The notes under the pieces were generated by a model that did no database searches, was not told the origin of the DNA, and was given only the letters and a program-made list of their open reading frames with translations. From contig NZ_KB900609.1 of NCBI RefSeq assembly GCF_000379105.1, positions 2,285,934-2,349,933 of the forward strand: DNA of 64,000 bases, read 5' to 3'. How positions within the stretch are numbered: the stretch's first letter is position 1; each line of letters opens with the position of its first letter. Shown here piece by piece: positions 44,236 through 53,126 of the stretch. The stretch is from Methylobacterium sp. WSM2598. GTDB lineage: Bacteria; Pseudomonadota; Alphaproteobacteria; Rhizobiales; Beijerinckiaceae. The position numbers and the translations under genes are program-made.

Positions 44236-44303
44236 CACCCTTGCTGCCACCCTTGCCCGCCACCCTTGGCCCCCCACCCTTGGCCCCCCACCCTTGGCCC
44301 CCC
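44236..44303 (+). repeat. C-rich tandem repeat directly before the ylxR start
   Basis: CACCCTTG recurs five times (44236, 44248, 44261, 44275, 44289) with spacings of 12, 13, 14 and 14 bases, joined by GCCCGC or GCCCCCC. The array runs up to the ATG of ylxR and occupies the place of a ribosome-binding site, which is absent. Unit lengths are not multiples of three, so it is not a coding repeat. Confidence 0.9.
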
Positions 44304-45077
44304 ATGCAGGACGCCGCGATCCCCGAAGACCTGTCGCCCGACGACTCGCTGCCCGACGATCTGCCGCCCGACATCCTCGATGCCGGGATCGGGCGCGGCC
44401 GCGCGCGGGCGGAGCGCACCTGCCTCGTCACCCGGGAGGCGCAGAACCCCTCCGGGATGATCCGCTTCGCGCTCGCGCCGGACGGGACGGTGGTGCCGGA
44501 CCTGAGGGCGCGCCTGCCGGGGCGGGGCGCCTGGGTCACCGCGACCCGCGCGGCGGTCGCCGAGGCGCTGCGCAAGCGCCTGTTCCAGCGCGCCTTCAAG
44601 GGCAAGGCGACGGCCGTACCGCCGGATCTCGCGGATGTGATCGAGGCGGCCCTGCGCCAGGACCTGCGCCAGGGCCTCTCGCTCGCCAACAAGGCGGGCT
44701 GCGTCGTCACGGGCTTCACCAAGGTGGAGAGCGCCGTGGCGAGCCGGGAGGGCGTGGCGGCCCTCCTGCACGCCAGCGACGCCAGCCCGGACGGGCGGCG
44801 CAAGCTCGCCCAGGCATTGCGCCGCCGCTACGGCGATGCCATATGCGAGATCCCGGTGGTGGACGACCTGTCCGGTGTTGAATTGGACATGGCCTTGGGC
44901 CGGGATCATGTGATACACGCTGCCCTCACCGCGGGGGCCGGCACGGCCGGCTTGCTCGCGCGTTGGCGTCGGCTCCGCCGTTTCCGCGGTGCGGAGGCCG
45001 CGCCGGGGGATGTCGGGCTGGCGCCGCACGGCGACGCCGACACGGCCCTCCCGGACGATGTCCAGGCGACGGAATGA
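44304..45077 (+). CDS. YlxR (DUF448) RNA-binding protein fused to an L7Ae-like domain
   Basis: A 257-residue protein. After an acidic N-terminus (EDLSPDDSLPDDLPPD) comes the YlxR domain, RAERTCLVTREAQNPSGMIRFALAPDGTVVPDLRARLPGRGAWVTATRAAVAEALRKRLFQRAFKG. An L7Ae/L30e-like domain follows (GLSLANKAGCVVTGFTKVESAVASREGVAALLHASDASPDGRRKLAQAL), as in the alphaproteobacterial fusion form. It probably binds RNA in ribosome or RNase P contexts. ATG 44304 (MQDAAIPEDL) has no Shine-Dalgarno because the C-rich tandem repeat lies there; upstream in-frame codons would be repeat-encoded. Confidence 0.88.
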   Translation: MQDAAIPEDLSPDDSLPDDLPPDILDAGIGRGRARAERTCLVTREAQNPSGMIRFALAPDGTVVPDLRARLPGRGAWVTATRAAVAEALRKRLFQRAFKGKATAVPPDLADVIEAALRQDLRQGLSLANKAGCVVTGFTKVESAVASREGVAALLHASDASPDGRRKLAQALRRRYGDAICEIPVVDDLSGVELDMALGRDHVIHAALTAGAGTAGLLARWRRLRRFRGAEAAPGDVGLAPHGDADTALPDDVQATE

Positions 45078-45217
45078 GATCGTGACCGGTCCCCGGAAGG
45101 CCGGTGATTGAGTGAATGGGATCGGCCCCTCCCGGGTGCGTTCCCGGGATGCAGGTGGGAGGCGGCCTCCGGGAGGCCGGATCCCGGGACGCTGAGAACC
45201 CCCAGGATCTGAACTGA

Positions 45218-48163
45218 ATGAGTGAGACGAAGAATCCGGGCGACAAGACGCTGCACGGTGGCCCCGCCAAGACGCTCTCGGTGAAGCGTCCGGTCGAGCA
45301 GGGCATCGTACGCCAGAGCTTCTCCCATGGCCGCTCGAAGTCGGTCGTGGTCGAGACAGTGAAGCGGCGCGTCATCGGTGCCCCGCAGGCGCCGGCTGCC
45401 GCCCCGAAGGAGACCGCACCGGCGCCGGCCCCGAGCCGGCCGGCCTCGGGCGCCCCGCCGCGCTCCGGCGAGCCGCGCCAGGCGCCGGCCCGCTCGGGCG
45501 TGGTGCTGCGCACGCTGAGCGACCAGGAGCAGAATGCCCGCCTCGCCGCGCTGGCGGATGCGCGCCGGCGCGAGGAGGACGAGCGCCGCCGCGCCGCCGA
45601 CGAGGCCCGCCGCCGCGCCGAGCGCGAGGCCGCGGAAGCCCGCGAGCGCGAGGCCGCCGAGGCGCGCAAGCGCGAGGAGGAGGAGCGCCGCCGCCAGGAG
45701 GACGCGCGCAAGCGCCGCGCCGCCGAGGAGGCCGAGCGCCGCGCGAACGAGGAGGCGGCCCGGGCTGCGGCCGCCACCGCCGCCTTCGAGGCGCCCGCGC
45801 CCGCCGCGCAGGCTGCCGCACCGGCGGCCCCCGTCGCCCCGCGGCCCGCCGCGGCGGCGCCGCGCCCGACCGCCGCGGCACCGGGCCCGCGCCCCGCCGC
45901 TCCGGGCCAGCGCCCCGCTGCTCCGGGCCCGCGCCCGGCCGCGGTTCCCGGCCGGCCGGCCGCCGCGGCCCGGCCCGCGACCCCGGCCGAGCCGCGCCGC
46001 GTCCTCACGGCGGATGCGCGCAAGCCCCGCGACCTGAACTTCATGGCCCGGCCGGCCCCGAAGCCGCCCGAGCCCAAGCCCGAGCCGAAGCCGGCCGCGA
46101 GCGCGCAGCCGACCGCGGCGACGCCCGCGCGGGCCGCCCCGGCCACCGGCCGCCCGGCCGCCGCCCCGGCGGACGACGAGGCCGACACCAAGCGGGTGAT
46201 CCGGCGGCCCGGCATGCCGCTCAAGATCATCAGCCCGCCCAAGACGCCGAAATCCCCGGGCGGCGACCGCAACCGCGGCCGCCTGACCATCGCCACCGCG
46301 ACCTCGGGCGAGGATGAGCGGACCCGTTCGCTCGCCTCCTTCCGTCGCCGGACCCAGCGCCTCACCGGCCACCGGCAGATGGAGCAGAAAGAGAAGCTGT
46401 CGCGCGAAGTGGTCATCCCGGAGACGATCACCATCCAGGAACTCGCCAACCGCATGAGCGAGCGGGCGGTGGACGTCATCCGCCTGCTGATGAAGCAGGG
46501 CCAGATCCACAAGATCACGGACGTGATCGACTCGGACACGGCCCAGCTGATCGCCGAGGAACTCGGCCACACGGTGCGCCGCGTGGCGGAATCCGACGTC
46601 GAGGAGGGGCTCTTCGACGAGCCGGACGTCGACGAGGACACCCAGCCGCGGCCCCCGGTCGTGACCATCATGGGCCACGTCGACCACGGCAAGACCTCGC
46701 TCCTCGACGCGATCCGCAACGCCAACGTCGTGGAAGGCGAGGCGGGCGGCATCACGCAGCATATCGGCGCCTACCAGGTGACCTCGCCCTCCGGCGGCAA
46801 GATCACCTTCATCGACACCCCCGGCCACGCCGCCTTCACCTCCATGCGCGCCCGCGGCGCCAAGGTGACGGACATCGTCGTGCTGGTGGTGGCGGCCGAT
46901 GACGGCGTCATGCCCCAGACGATCGAGGCGATCGCCCACGCCAAGGCGGCCGACGTGCCGCTCGTCGTGGCGATCAACAAGGTCGACAAGCCCGACGCCA
47001 ACCCGCAGCGGGTGCGCACCGAACTCCTCCAGCACAACGTGCAGGTGGAATCGATGGGCGGCGAGACCCTCGAATTCGAGGTCTCGGCCAAGACCCGCCA
47101 GGGCCTCGACGAACTCCTGGAGGGCCTCGCCCTGCAGGCCGAGGTGCTGAACCTGCGCGCCAATCCCGACCGCTCGGCGGAAGGCACCGTGATCGAGGCC
47201 AAGCTCGACCGCGGCCGCGGCCCGGTCGCCACCGTGCTGGTCGCCCGCGGCACGCTGCACACGGGCGACATCGTGGTGGCGGGCGCCGAGTGGGGCCGCG
47301 TGCGCGCCCTGATCGACGATACCGGCCGCAACGTGCGCGAGGCGGGCCCGGCGGTCCCGGTCGAGGTGCTCGGCTTCAACGGCACGCCCGAGGCGGGCGA
47401 CCGCGTCGCGGTGGTCGAGAACGAGGCCCGCGCCCGCGAGGTCACCGAGTACCGGGCCCGCGTGAAGCGCGAGCGCGCGGCCGCGGCGGGTGCCGCCTCG
47501 GGCCGCTCGCTGATGGACATGATGCGCGACCTCAAGGAGGGCGCCGGCCGCAAGGAGTTCGCGCTCGTCGTCAAGGGCGACGTGCAGGGCTCGGTGGAGG
47601 CCATCGCGGGGGCCCTCGACAAGCTCGGCAACGAGGAGGTCGGGGCGCGCATCCTGCACACCGGCGTGGGCGGAATCACGGAGTCGGACATCACCCTGGC
47701 CCAGGCCTCCGGCGCCGTGGTGATCGGCTTCAACGTGCGCGCCCACAAGGAGGCCCGCGAGGCCGCCGAGCGCTCCGGCGTCGAGATCCGCTACTACAAC
47801 ATCATCTACGACCTCGTGGATGACGTGAAGGCGGCGATGTCGGGCCTGCTCCCGCCGACGCTCCGCGAGGAGCGGCTGGGCGAGGCGCGGATCCTCGAGA
47901 TCTTCAACGTCTCGAAGGTCGGCAAGATCGCGGGCTGCCGGGTCGAGGATGGCCGCGTGGAGCGCGGCGCCAACGTCCGGCTCATCCGCGACAACGTCGT
48001 CGTCCACGAGGGCAAGCTCTCGCAGCTCAAGCGCTTCAAGGACGACGCGCGCGAGGTCTCGGCCGGCCAGGAATGCGGCATGGCGTTCGAGAATTACCAG
48101 GACATGCGCGTCCGGGACGTGATCGAGTGCTACATCGTGCACGAGGAGCGGCGGACGCTCTGA
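45218..48163 (+). CDS. infB: Translation initiation factor IF-2
   Basis: GTPase that positions initiator tRNA on the 30S subunit. The 981 residues start [46 protein letters not shown], the alphaproteobacterial IF2 N-terminal motif. A long charged coiled-coil segment ([21 protein letters not shown]) and an Ala/Pro-rich linker to about residue 320 follow. The IF2_N domain has [29 protein letters not shown]. GTPase motifs are G1 [11 protein letters not shown]3 DTPGHAAF, G4 NKVDKP and G5 SAKTRQ. Domain IV ends with [21 protein letters not shown]. Confidence 0.98.
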   Translation: MSETKNPGDKTLHGGPAKTLSVKRPVEQGIVRQSFSHGRSKSVVVETVKRRVIGAPQAPAAAPKETAPAPAPSRPASGAPPRSGEPRQAPARSGVVLRTLSDQEQNARLAALADARRREEDERRRAADEARRRAEREAAEAREREAAEARKREEEERRRQEDARKRRAAEEAERRANEEAARAAAATAAFEAPAPAAQAAAPAAPVAPRPAAAAPRPTAAAPGPRPAAPGQRPAAPGPRPAAVPGRPAAAARPATPAEPRRVLTADARKPRDLNFMARPAPKPPEPKPEPKPAASAQPTAATPARAAPATGRPAAAPADDEADTKRVIRRPGMPLKIISPPKTPKSPGGDRNRGRLTIATATSGEDERTRSLASFRRRTQRLTGHRQMEQKEKLSREVVIPETITIQELANRMSERAVDVIRLLMKQGQIHKITDVIDSDTAQLIAEELGHTVRRVAESDVEEGLFDEPDVDEDTQPRPPVVTIMGHVDHGKTSLLDAIRNANVVEGEAGGITQHIGAYQVTSPSGGKITFIDTPGHAAFTSMRARGAKVTDIVVLVVAADDGVMPQTIEAIAHAKAADVPLVVAINKVDKPDANPQRVRTELLQHNVQVESMGGETLEFEVSAKTRQGLDELLEGLALQAEVLNLRANPDRSAEGTVIEAKLDRGRGPVATVLVARGTLHTGDIVVAGAEWGRVRALIDDTGRNVREAGPAVPVEVLGFNGTPEAGDRVAVVENEARAREVTEYRARVKRERAAAAGAASGRSLMDMMRDLKEGAGRKEFALVVKGDVQGSVEAIAGALDKLGNEEVGARILHTGVGGITESDITLAQASGAVVIGFNVRAHKEAREAAERSGVEIRYYNIIYDLVDDVKAAMSGLLPPTLREERLGEARILEIFNVSKVGKIAGCRVEDGRVERGANVRLIRDNVVVHEGKLSQLKRFKDDAREVSAGQECGMAFENYQDMRVRDVIECYIVHEERRTL

Positions 48164-48183
48164 TCCGCTCCTGACGCCGTTCG

Positions 48184-48242
48184 GCCGCCCCGCCGGGCGG
48201 CCCCGTTTCTGCCGAGCCCGGGGCGCCCTCGCCCCGGGCTCG
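48184..48242 (+). terminator. Two strong hairpins between infB and rbfA
   Basis: A perfect 8-bp stem (GGCCGCCC/GGGCGGCC, 48184-48203) is followed by a perfect 12-bp stem (GAGCCCGGGGCG/CGCCCCGGGCTC, 48215-48242, CCCT loop). Neither has a T-run. They probably act as processing or stability elements inside the operon rather than full terminators. Confidence 0.5.
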
Positions 48243-48312
48243 TCGGTTCAGAACCCTGAAGGCGTCACCCCGGCCGCCCGGCGGCCCCGGTTCAAGCCCG
48301 GATTGAGACACG

Positions 48313-48732
48313 ATGCGCAAACCGACCGAAACCGCCGGCCCCTCGCAGCGTCAGCAGCGCGTGGCCGAACTCGTCCGCCACGCCATCGCGGAGGTGCTGA
48401 GCCGCGGCGACCTGCAGGACCCGGTGCTGAGCCGGCACGTCATCACGGTGCCGGAGGTCCGGATGTCGCCGGACCTCAAGCTCGCCACCGCCTACGTCAT
48501 GCCGCTCGGCGGCCAGGACGAGGCCCCGGTGCTGGAGGCGCTGGAGCGCAACCGCAAGGCGCTCCGGCAGGAGGTGGCCCGGCGCGTGAACCTCAAGTTC
48601 GCGCCCGAGTTGCGCTTCCGCCGCGACGAGACGTTCGACGAGGCGGCGCGGATCGATCGGCTGCTGCGCAGCGAGAAGGTGCAGCGGGACCTCGGCGGCG
48701 AGCAGGACGACGCCGGCGATCCCGACGCGTGA
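48313..48732 (+). CDS. rbfA: 30S ribosome-binding factor A
   Basis: Small KH-domain protein required for 16S rRNA 5'-end processing and cold adaptation. The 139 residues show [53 protein letters not shown], and [34 protein letters not shown]. This ends in the typical helix before a short acidic tail ([10 protein letters not shown]). It lies between infB and truB, as in most bacteria. Confidence 0.95.
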   Translation: MRKPTETAGPSQRQQRVAELVRHAIAEVLSRGDLQDPVLSRHVITVPEVRMSPDLKLATAYVMPLGGQDEAPVLEALERNRKALRQEVARRVNLKFAPELRFRRDETFDEAARIDRLLRSEKVQRDLGGEQDDAGDPDA

Positions 48733-48836
48733 GCTGCCGCGCCGCCGCAACGGCGCGCTTCCGCGAGGATTGACCAGGGGGGAGCGCGCCGGCGAGCCGG
48801 GCCGCGTCCGCCCGGCTTTGGATGGGACGGGAAGCG

Positions 48837-49901
48837 ATGATGCACGAGGACCAGGCTGCCGGGTCGAGTCCGGCCGCACCGCGCGAGGGCCGGCCGCCTC
48901 GCGACCGCGGGCGCCCGCAGGGCGACCGGCCCGGCGGCGACCGACCCAAGAGTGACCGGCCGAAGGGCGACAGGCCCAAAGGCGACCGTCCCAAGCGCCG
49001 CGAGATCAGCGGCTGGGTGATCCTCGACAAGGGCGTCGGCATGACCTCGACCCACGCGGTCGCGGCGGTGAAGCGGGCGCTCAACGCCAAGAAGGCCGGC
49101 CACGCGGGCACCCTCGACCCGCTCGCCTCCGGCATCCTGCCGATCGCGCTCGGCGAGGCGACCAAGACCGTCCCCTTCGTGATGGACGGGCGCAAGGCCT
49201 ACGTCTTCACGGTGACCTGGGGCACGGAGACCGACACGGACGACGCGGAGGGCCGCGCCGTCGCCACCTCCGAGAGCCGCCCGACCCGCGAGGAGGTCGA
49301 GGCGGTGCTGCCGCGCTTCGTCGGTGCGATCGAGCAGGTGCCGCCGCGCTACTCGGCGATCAAGATCCAGGGCGAGCGCGCCTACGACCTCGCCCGCGAC
49401 GGCGAGGTGGTCGAGCTCGTGGCGCGGCCGGTCCAGATCGACCGGCTCGCGATCGTCGCCCATGCGGAGGAGCGGACGATCATCGAGGCCGAGTGCGGCA
49501 AGGGCACCTACGTGCGCGCCATCGCCCGCGATCTCGGCCGGGCGCTCGGCTGCCTCGGCCACGTCTCGGCCCTGCGCCGCACCCGGGTCGGTCCCTTCGC
49601 GGAGGACCAGTCCTGCACCCTCGGCGCGCTCGAAGCGGCGCAGGGCGACGAGGTGGCGGCGGTGCTCCGGCCCGTCGAGACCGCCCTCGACGCCGTGGCC
49701 TGCGTGCCCGTCTCCCGCGACATGGCGATGCGGCTGATGCGGGGCCAATCGGTGATCCTGCGCGGGCGCGACGCGCCGGTGGCCGGCAAGGCCTACGCGA
49801 CCTGCAACGGGGTGCTGGTGGCGGTGGGCGACGTCGAGCGGGGCGAACTCGTGCCGCACCGGGTCTTCCACCTCGGCGGCACCGCTCCGCGCCATGGCTG
49901 A
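48837..49901 (+). CDS. truB: tRNA pseudouridine(55) synthase with repeat-encoded basic N-terminus
   Basis: Makes pseudouridine 55 in the T-loop of tRNAs. The catalytic domain has [53 protein letters not shown] with the catalytic Asp in [30 protein letters not shown] and the insert [19 protein letters not shown] follow. Before the domain are about 55 extra residues rich in Gly-Asp-Arg-Pro-Lys, from five 15-bp tandem units (48921-48995). The start is chosen at ATG 48837, behind GGGACGGGAAG. ATG 48822 and 48840 are also possible. It overlaps the thioesterase gene by 8 bp. Confidence 0.95.
   Translation: MMHEDQAAGSSPAAPREGRPPRDRGRPQGDRPGGDRPKSDRPKGDRPKGDRPKRREISGWVILDKGVGMTSTHAVAAVKRALNAKKAGHAGTLDPLASGILPIALGEATKTVPFVMDGRKAYVFTVTWGTETDTDDAEGRAVATSESRPTREEVEAVLPRFVGAIEQVPPRYSAIKIQGERAYDLARDGEVVELVARPVQIDRLAIVAHAEERTIIEAECGKGTYVRAIARDLGRALGCLGHVSALRRTRVGPFAEDQSCTLGALEAAQGDEVAAVLRPVETALDAVACVPVSRDMAMRLMRGQSVILRGRDAPVAGKAYATCNGVLVAVGDVERGELVPHRVFHLGGTAPRHG
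48921..48995 (+). repeat. 15-bp tandem repeat in the truB 5' coding region
   Basis: Five in-frame units of the type GGCGACCGGCCCAAG, with small differences, encode [25 protein letters not shown]. The array is followed by [13 protein letters not shown], the normal beginning of TruB. The resulting tail is disordered and basic, plausibly RNA-contacting. Confidence 0.93.
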
Positions 49902-50346
49902 GGCCGCGCCGCCCGACGATCCCCGGATCCTCTGGACCGAGGACGTCCTGCGCTACCGCGACAGCGACGCGAACGGCCACGTCAACAACGCGGTCTTCGC
50001 GGGCTTCTGCGAGAGCGGCCGGGTCCAGTTCTTCGCCGCGCATCTGAGGCCGGTGCTGGCGGAGGGCTGCGCCCTCGTCATCGCCCGCTTCGTCATCGAC
50101 TACCGGGGCGAGCTGCACTTCCCCGGCCGGGTGCGCACCGGGACCTGGCTCGCCCGGATCGGGCGCAGCTCGCTGGGGTTCCGCAACCGCATCCTCGCCG
50201 AGGGACGCCTGGTCGGGGAGGCGGAGGCGGCCTGCGTGGTCATCGACGCGGAGAGCCGCCGGCCGCGCCCGCTGGAGGGCGCGGCGCGCGAGGCGGCGGA
50301 GCGGCTGCGCCGCGCGGCCCGGTTCGCCCCTACGGCCACACCTTGA
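49894..50346 (+). CDS. Acyl-CoA thioesterase, 4-hydroxybenzoyl-CoA thioesterase (hot-dog) family
   Basis: A 150-residue single hot-dog domain. Its [33 protein letters not shown] contains the Y/F-x-D-x-D-x-x-G-H-V-N-N signature with the catalytic Asp, as in YbgC/FcbC thioesterases. [36 protein letters not shown] is the central strand region. The acyl-CoA substrate is unknown. The ATG overlaps the truB 3' end by 8 bp, so it is the last gene of that operon. Its 3' end overlaps the convergent secreted-protein gene by 17 bp. Confidence 0.88.
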   Translation: MAEAAPPDDPRILWTEDVLRYRDSDANGHVNNAVFAGFCESGRVQFFAAHLRPVLAEGCALVIARFVIDYRGELHFPGRVRTGTWLARIGRSSLGFRNRILAEGRLVGEAEAACVVIDAESRRPRPLEGAAREAAERLRRAARFAPTATP

Positions 50347-51487
50347 TCGCCACCGGCCGCCGCACGAGGTCGCGGTCGGAGGTGATCTCGCACCCGTTCC
50401 GGCGCAGCACCGCGTAGAACAGCTCGGCGCGCTCGCCCACGTCGTCGAAGTTGCGGCCCCGCGCGCCCGGATCGAGCAGCGACGGGTAGCTGATGAGGTC
50501 GCCCCGGGCCCGGCAGGGATCGCCGTAGAGCGTCGGGCCCTCGAGGAGGAGGCGCGGCTCGTCCCAGGCGAGGAGGTCGCGGGAGGTGGTCCAGTAGAAG
50601 CCGGAGCGCGGGAAGGCGCCGCCCGCCTCCGCCTGGAACACCGCGATCCAGGCGCCGGTGCCGCGGTGGCGGCTGACCGAGCCGACCGGGGCCGGGAAGG
50701 GCCAGACCGGCCGGCAGGCGCCGGCCGGCCTCGCACCCTTGCGGTAGGGGTCCGGGAAGGCGACCGTGAAGCCGGTTCCGTCCCAGGCCCGCCAGCGGCC
50801 GGGATCGGCGACGTCGTCCGAGCGGAACAGGCAGACGCCGAAGGGCTGGCCGTCCCAGCCGGTGTTCGAGGCGAGGAAGTACCAGTAGCGCCCGTCCCGC
50901 ACGATGTTCGAGGGGTTGAAGAAACCGCGGTGGCGGCCCTGCTCGACCTCCTGCCGGAAGGGCGGCGCGGCCACCACGGCGGGCGGGCTCGCCCGCTCGA
51001 AGCGCGCGCCCCCGTCGCCCGAGCGGGCCGCCAGGATGGTGTTGTACCAGCAGGCCATCATCTCGCCCGAGCGGCAGCGGCCCGGATGCGCCTCGGCATG
51101 GTACTCGTGGTGGAGGAGGGCCGCGACCGCGCGCCCGTCCTCGGTCCAGGTCGCGGTGACCCAGCTGCGGTCGTCGTAGCGCTCGGGCTCGGCCGCGAGG
51201 CCCGAATCGAGCACGATCCGGCAATCGATCGCGAGGTGATCGAGGTCGGGCCCCCGCAGGGCGCGGTTGCGGTAGTGCAGCCCGAACATCACCAGGCCGC
51301 CCCCGGCATCCCGGAAGGCGCGCACCGGCGCGTCCGGCACGTCGTGCCCGTCGCAGGCATCCACCCGGGCCCGGAAGACCGGCCGGGCCGGACCGACCAG
51401 CGTCAGCGCCGAGAGCGGCGGGCCCGGCTCGGCGACGGCGCGGCAGGCCGCGACGCCGAGCCACGCGGCAAGGAGCAGGCGACGCAT
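50330..51487 (-). CDS. Secreted protein with beta-propeller (glycosyl-hydrolase-like) pattern, function unknown
   Basis: A 385-residue protein with a Sec signal peptide (MRRLLLAAWLGVAACRAVAE). The mature part has repeated strand patterns and aromatic blade motifs such as RSWVTATWTEDGRAVAALLHHEY, GFFNPSNIVRDGRYWYFLASNTGWDGQPFGVCLFRSDDV and PRSGFYWTTSRDLLAWDEPRLLLEGPTL. The YWYFLAS and SxDLxxWxxP patterns resemble five-bladed GH43/GH32-type propellers. Catalytic carboxylates cannot be assigned, and seven cysteines suggest disulfides. It may be a periplasmic lectin-like or degenerate glycosidase protein. It is convergent with the thioesterase gene. Confidence 0.7.
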   Translation of the reverse strand: MRRLLLAAWLGVAACRAVAEPGPPLSALTLVGPARPVFRARVDACDGHDVPDAPVRAFRDAGGGLVMFGLHYRNRALRGPDLDHLAIDCRIVLDSGLAAEPERYDDRSWVTATWTEDGRAVAALLHHEYHAEAHPGRCRSGEMMACWYNTILAARSGDGGARFERASPPAVVAAPPFRQEVEQGRHRGFFNPSNIVRDGRYWYFLASNTGWDGQPFGVCLFRSDDVADPGRWRAWDGTGFTVAFPDPYRKGARPAGACRPVWPFPAPVGSVSRHRGTGAWIAVFQAEAGGAFPRSGFYWTTSRDLLAWDEPRLLLEGPTLYGDPCRARGDLISYPSLLDPGARGRNFDDVGERAELFYAVLRRNGCEITSDRDLVRRPVAIKVWP

Positions 51488-51570
51488 CGTCTCGACCTGG
51501 ACAGGGGCGGGGAGCTTGGCCGAGAATTCCTTGCGGGCCGGTTAGCCCGACGGCGCCGATTCACGGAGCC

Positions 51571-51615
51571 CTCGCCCGGGAAGTGCTCGCCCGGGGAGTG
51601 CTCGCCCAGGGAGTT
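51571..51615 (+). repeat. 15-bp tandem repeat carrying the nnrU ribosome-binding site
   Basis: CTCGCCCGGGAAGTG, CTCGCCCGGGGAGTG and CTCGCCCAGGGAGTT follow head to tail just before nnrU. Each unit includes a purine run (GGGAAG, GGGGAG, AGGGAG), so the repeat triplicates the Shine-Dalgarno-like sequence; the last copy is 10 bases from the ATG. Confidence 0.9.
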
Positions 51616-51623
51616 TTTCGCCC

Positions 51624-52217
51624 ATGCCGGTCCTCCTCCTGGGCCTCGCGCTGTTCCTCGGCACCCACGCCTTCACCATGCTGCGGGGGCCGCGCGCGGC
51701 CCTGATCGCGCGGGTCGGGGAGGGGCCCTACAAGCTCGGCTACTCGGTGCTCGCCCTGGTCGGCCTGATCGTGCTCGGCATCGGCTACGGGCGCTACCGG
51801 TCGGAGGGCTACATCGACATCTGGTCGCCGCCGGTCTGGACGCGCCACCTCGCGCTCCTCCTCGTTCTCGTCGCCTTCGTGGCCTTCGCGGCGGCCTACC
51901 TGCCGGGGCGGATCAAGGGCGCGCTCAAGCACCCGATGCTGGCGGGCGTGAAGATCTGGGCGGCGGCGCACCTCCTCGCCAACGGCGATCTCGGCTCGAT
52001 CCTCCTGTTCGGCAGCATCCTGGCCTGGGCGGTGGCGGCCCGCATCAGCGTCAAGCGCCGCGACGAGGTGAAGGCCCATGCGGGTCCGGCGGCGGCGCCC
52101 GCCGGCTGGCGCAACGACGCGCTCGCGGTGGGGATCGGGGTCGTCGCGTGGTTCGTCTTCGCCCGGGTGCTGCATCCCTGGCTGATCGGCGTCGCGGTGT
52201 GGCCGGGACAGGCCTGA
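51624..52217 (+). CDS. nnrU: NnrU family membrane protein
   Basis: A 197-residue inner-membrane protein with about five helices: VLLLGLALFLGTHAFTMLRGPRAALIARVGEGPYKLGYSVLALVGLIVLGIGYGRYR, then HLALLLVLVAFVAFAAAYLPGRIKGALKHPMLAGVKIWAAAHLLANGDLGSILLFGSILAWAV. The KHPMLxGVKxWAxAHLLANGD segment is diagnostic of NnrU. The family is named from denitrification clusters (nitric oxide metabolism) but occurs widely, and no nir or nor genes are here. Repeated Shine-Dalgarno-like motifs precede the ATG. Confidence 0.92.
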   Translation: MPVLLLGLALFLGTHAFTMLRGPRAALIARVGEGPYKLGYSVLALVGLIVLGIGYGRYRSEGYIDIWSPPVWTRHLALLLVLVAFVAFAAAYLPGRIKGALKHPMLAGVKIWAAAHLLANGDLGSILLFGSILAWAVAARISVKRRDEVKAHAGPAAAPAGWRNDALAVGIGVVAWFVFARVLHPWLIGVAVWPGQA

Positions 52218-52300
52218 GCCTCGCCATCCGCGCGCGTTCGTGCTAGGCGGACCGCCCTGTCGCGGGCGCGCGCGGCATGCTTCCGGCGAGCGGGTCCGAG

Positions 52301-53011
52301 ATGAAAGAAGACGAGTTCATACGCGAGGTCAACGAGGATTACCGGCGAGACCGCGCGGCCGAGATCTGGAAGCGCTACAGCGGCGTCTTCATCGGCATCG
52401 CGGTGCTCGTGGTGATCGGCGTCGGCGGCTGGCGCTTCTGGCAGCACGAGCAGCAGGTCCAGGCCGAGGCGGCGAGCCGGCGCTTCGACGAGGCGGTGCG
52501 CGCCAGCAAGGACAAGGGCAGCGAGGCGGCCAAGGCCTTCGAGACGCTCGCGGCGGATTCCCCCCACGGCTACCGGATCCTGGCCCAGTTCCGCGCCGCG
52601 GCCGAGGCCGGCAAGGCCGATCCGGCGGCCGGCGCCAGGGCCTACGCGGCGATCGCGGCCGATACCGGGGTCGGGCCGGGCCTGCGCGACGCGGCGCGCC
52701 TGCGCGGGGCGCTCCTGCGCCTCGATTCCGACGACCCGGAAGCGCTGAACACGCTCCAGGGGCTCGCCGCCTCCGGCAACGCCTTCCGCCACACCGCCCG
52801 CGAGATGCTGGGCCTGACGGCGATGCGCAAGGGCGACTTCGAGGGCGCCGGCCGCTGGTTCGACCAGATCGCCGCCGACCGCGAGACGCCGCCCGGATTG
52901 CGCCAGCGCCTGGAGGTCTACGTCGCCCTCGCGGCGGGCGGTCCGGTCCAGGTCAGCGACGCGGGCCCGGCCGCGCCCGCCGCCCCGCCGCCGCCGGAGG
53001 TGACGCGCTAG
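52301..53011 (+). CDS. YfgM-like tetratricopeptide membrane protein
   Basis: A 236-residue bitopic protein: a short cytoplasmic N-terminus ([27 protein letters not shown]), one transmembrane helix (about residues 27-46: [20 protein letters not shown]), then TPR-like periplasmic helices and an Ala/Pro tail. The arrangement and position before der match the tetratricopeptide proteins related to YfgM, an ancillary partner of the Sec translocon and periplasmic chaperones. In many Proteobacteria bamB lies between this gene and der; here it is absent. ATG 52277 would add eight residues (MLPASGSE). Confidence 0.8.
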   Translation: MKEDEFIREVNEDYRRDRAAEIWKRYSGVFIGIAVLVVIGVGGWRFWQHEQQVQAEAASRRFDEAVRASKDKGSEAAKAFETLAADSPHGYRILAQFRAAAEAGKADPAAGARAYAAIAADTGVGPGLRDAARLRGALLRLDSDDPEALNTLQGLAASGNAFRHTAREMLGLTAMRKGDFEGAGRWFDQIAADRETPPGLRQRLEVYVALAAGGPVQVSDAGPAAPAAPPPPEVTR

Positions 53012-53126
53012 CCGCGCCTGCCCGACCGTCCCGAGATCCACCGGCGCGGGGGGCTCCGTCCGAGAGGACGGACCCCGCGCCCTCCGCGTTGCACCTGCAC
53101 TGCGCCCCTCGCCCAGGACCTCTCCC

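Noticed and set aside
44906..48142. A 1078-codon open frame opposite infB
   Set aside because: Same cause: stop codons are rare on the antisense strand of GC-rich genes. The translation is His/Asp/Val-rich with no domains, while infB on the plus strand shows all IF2 motifs.
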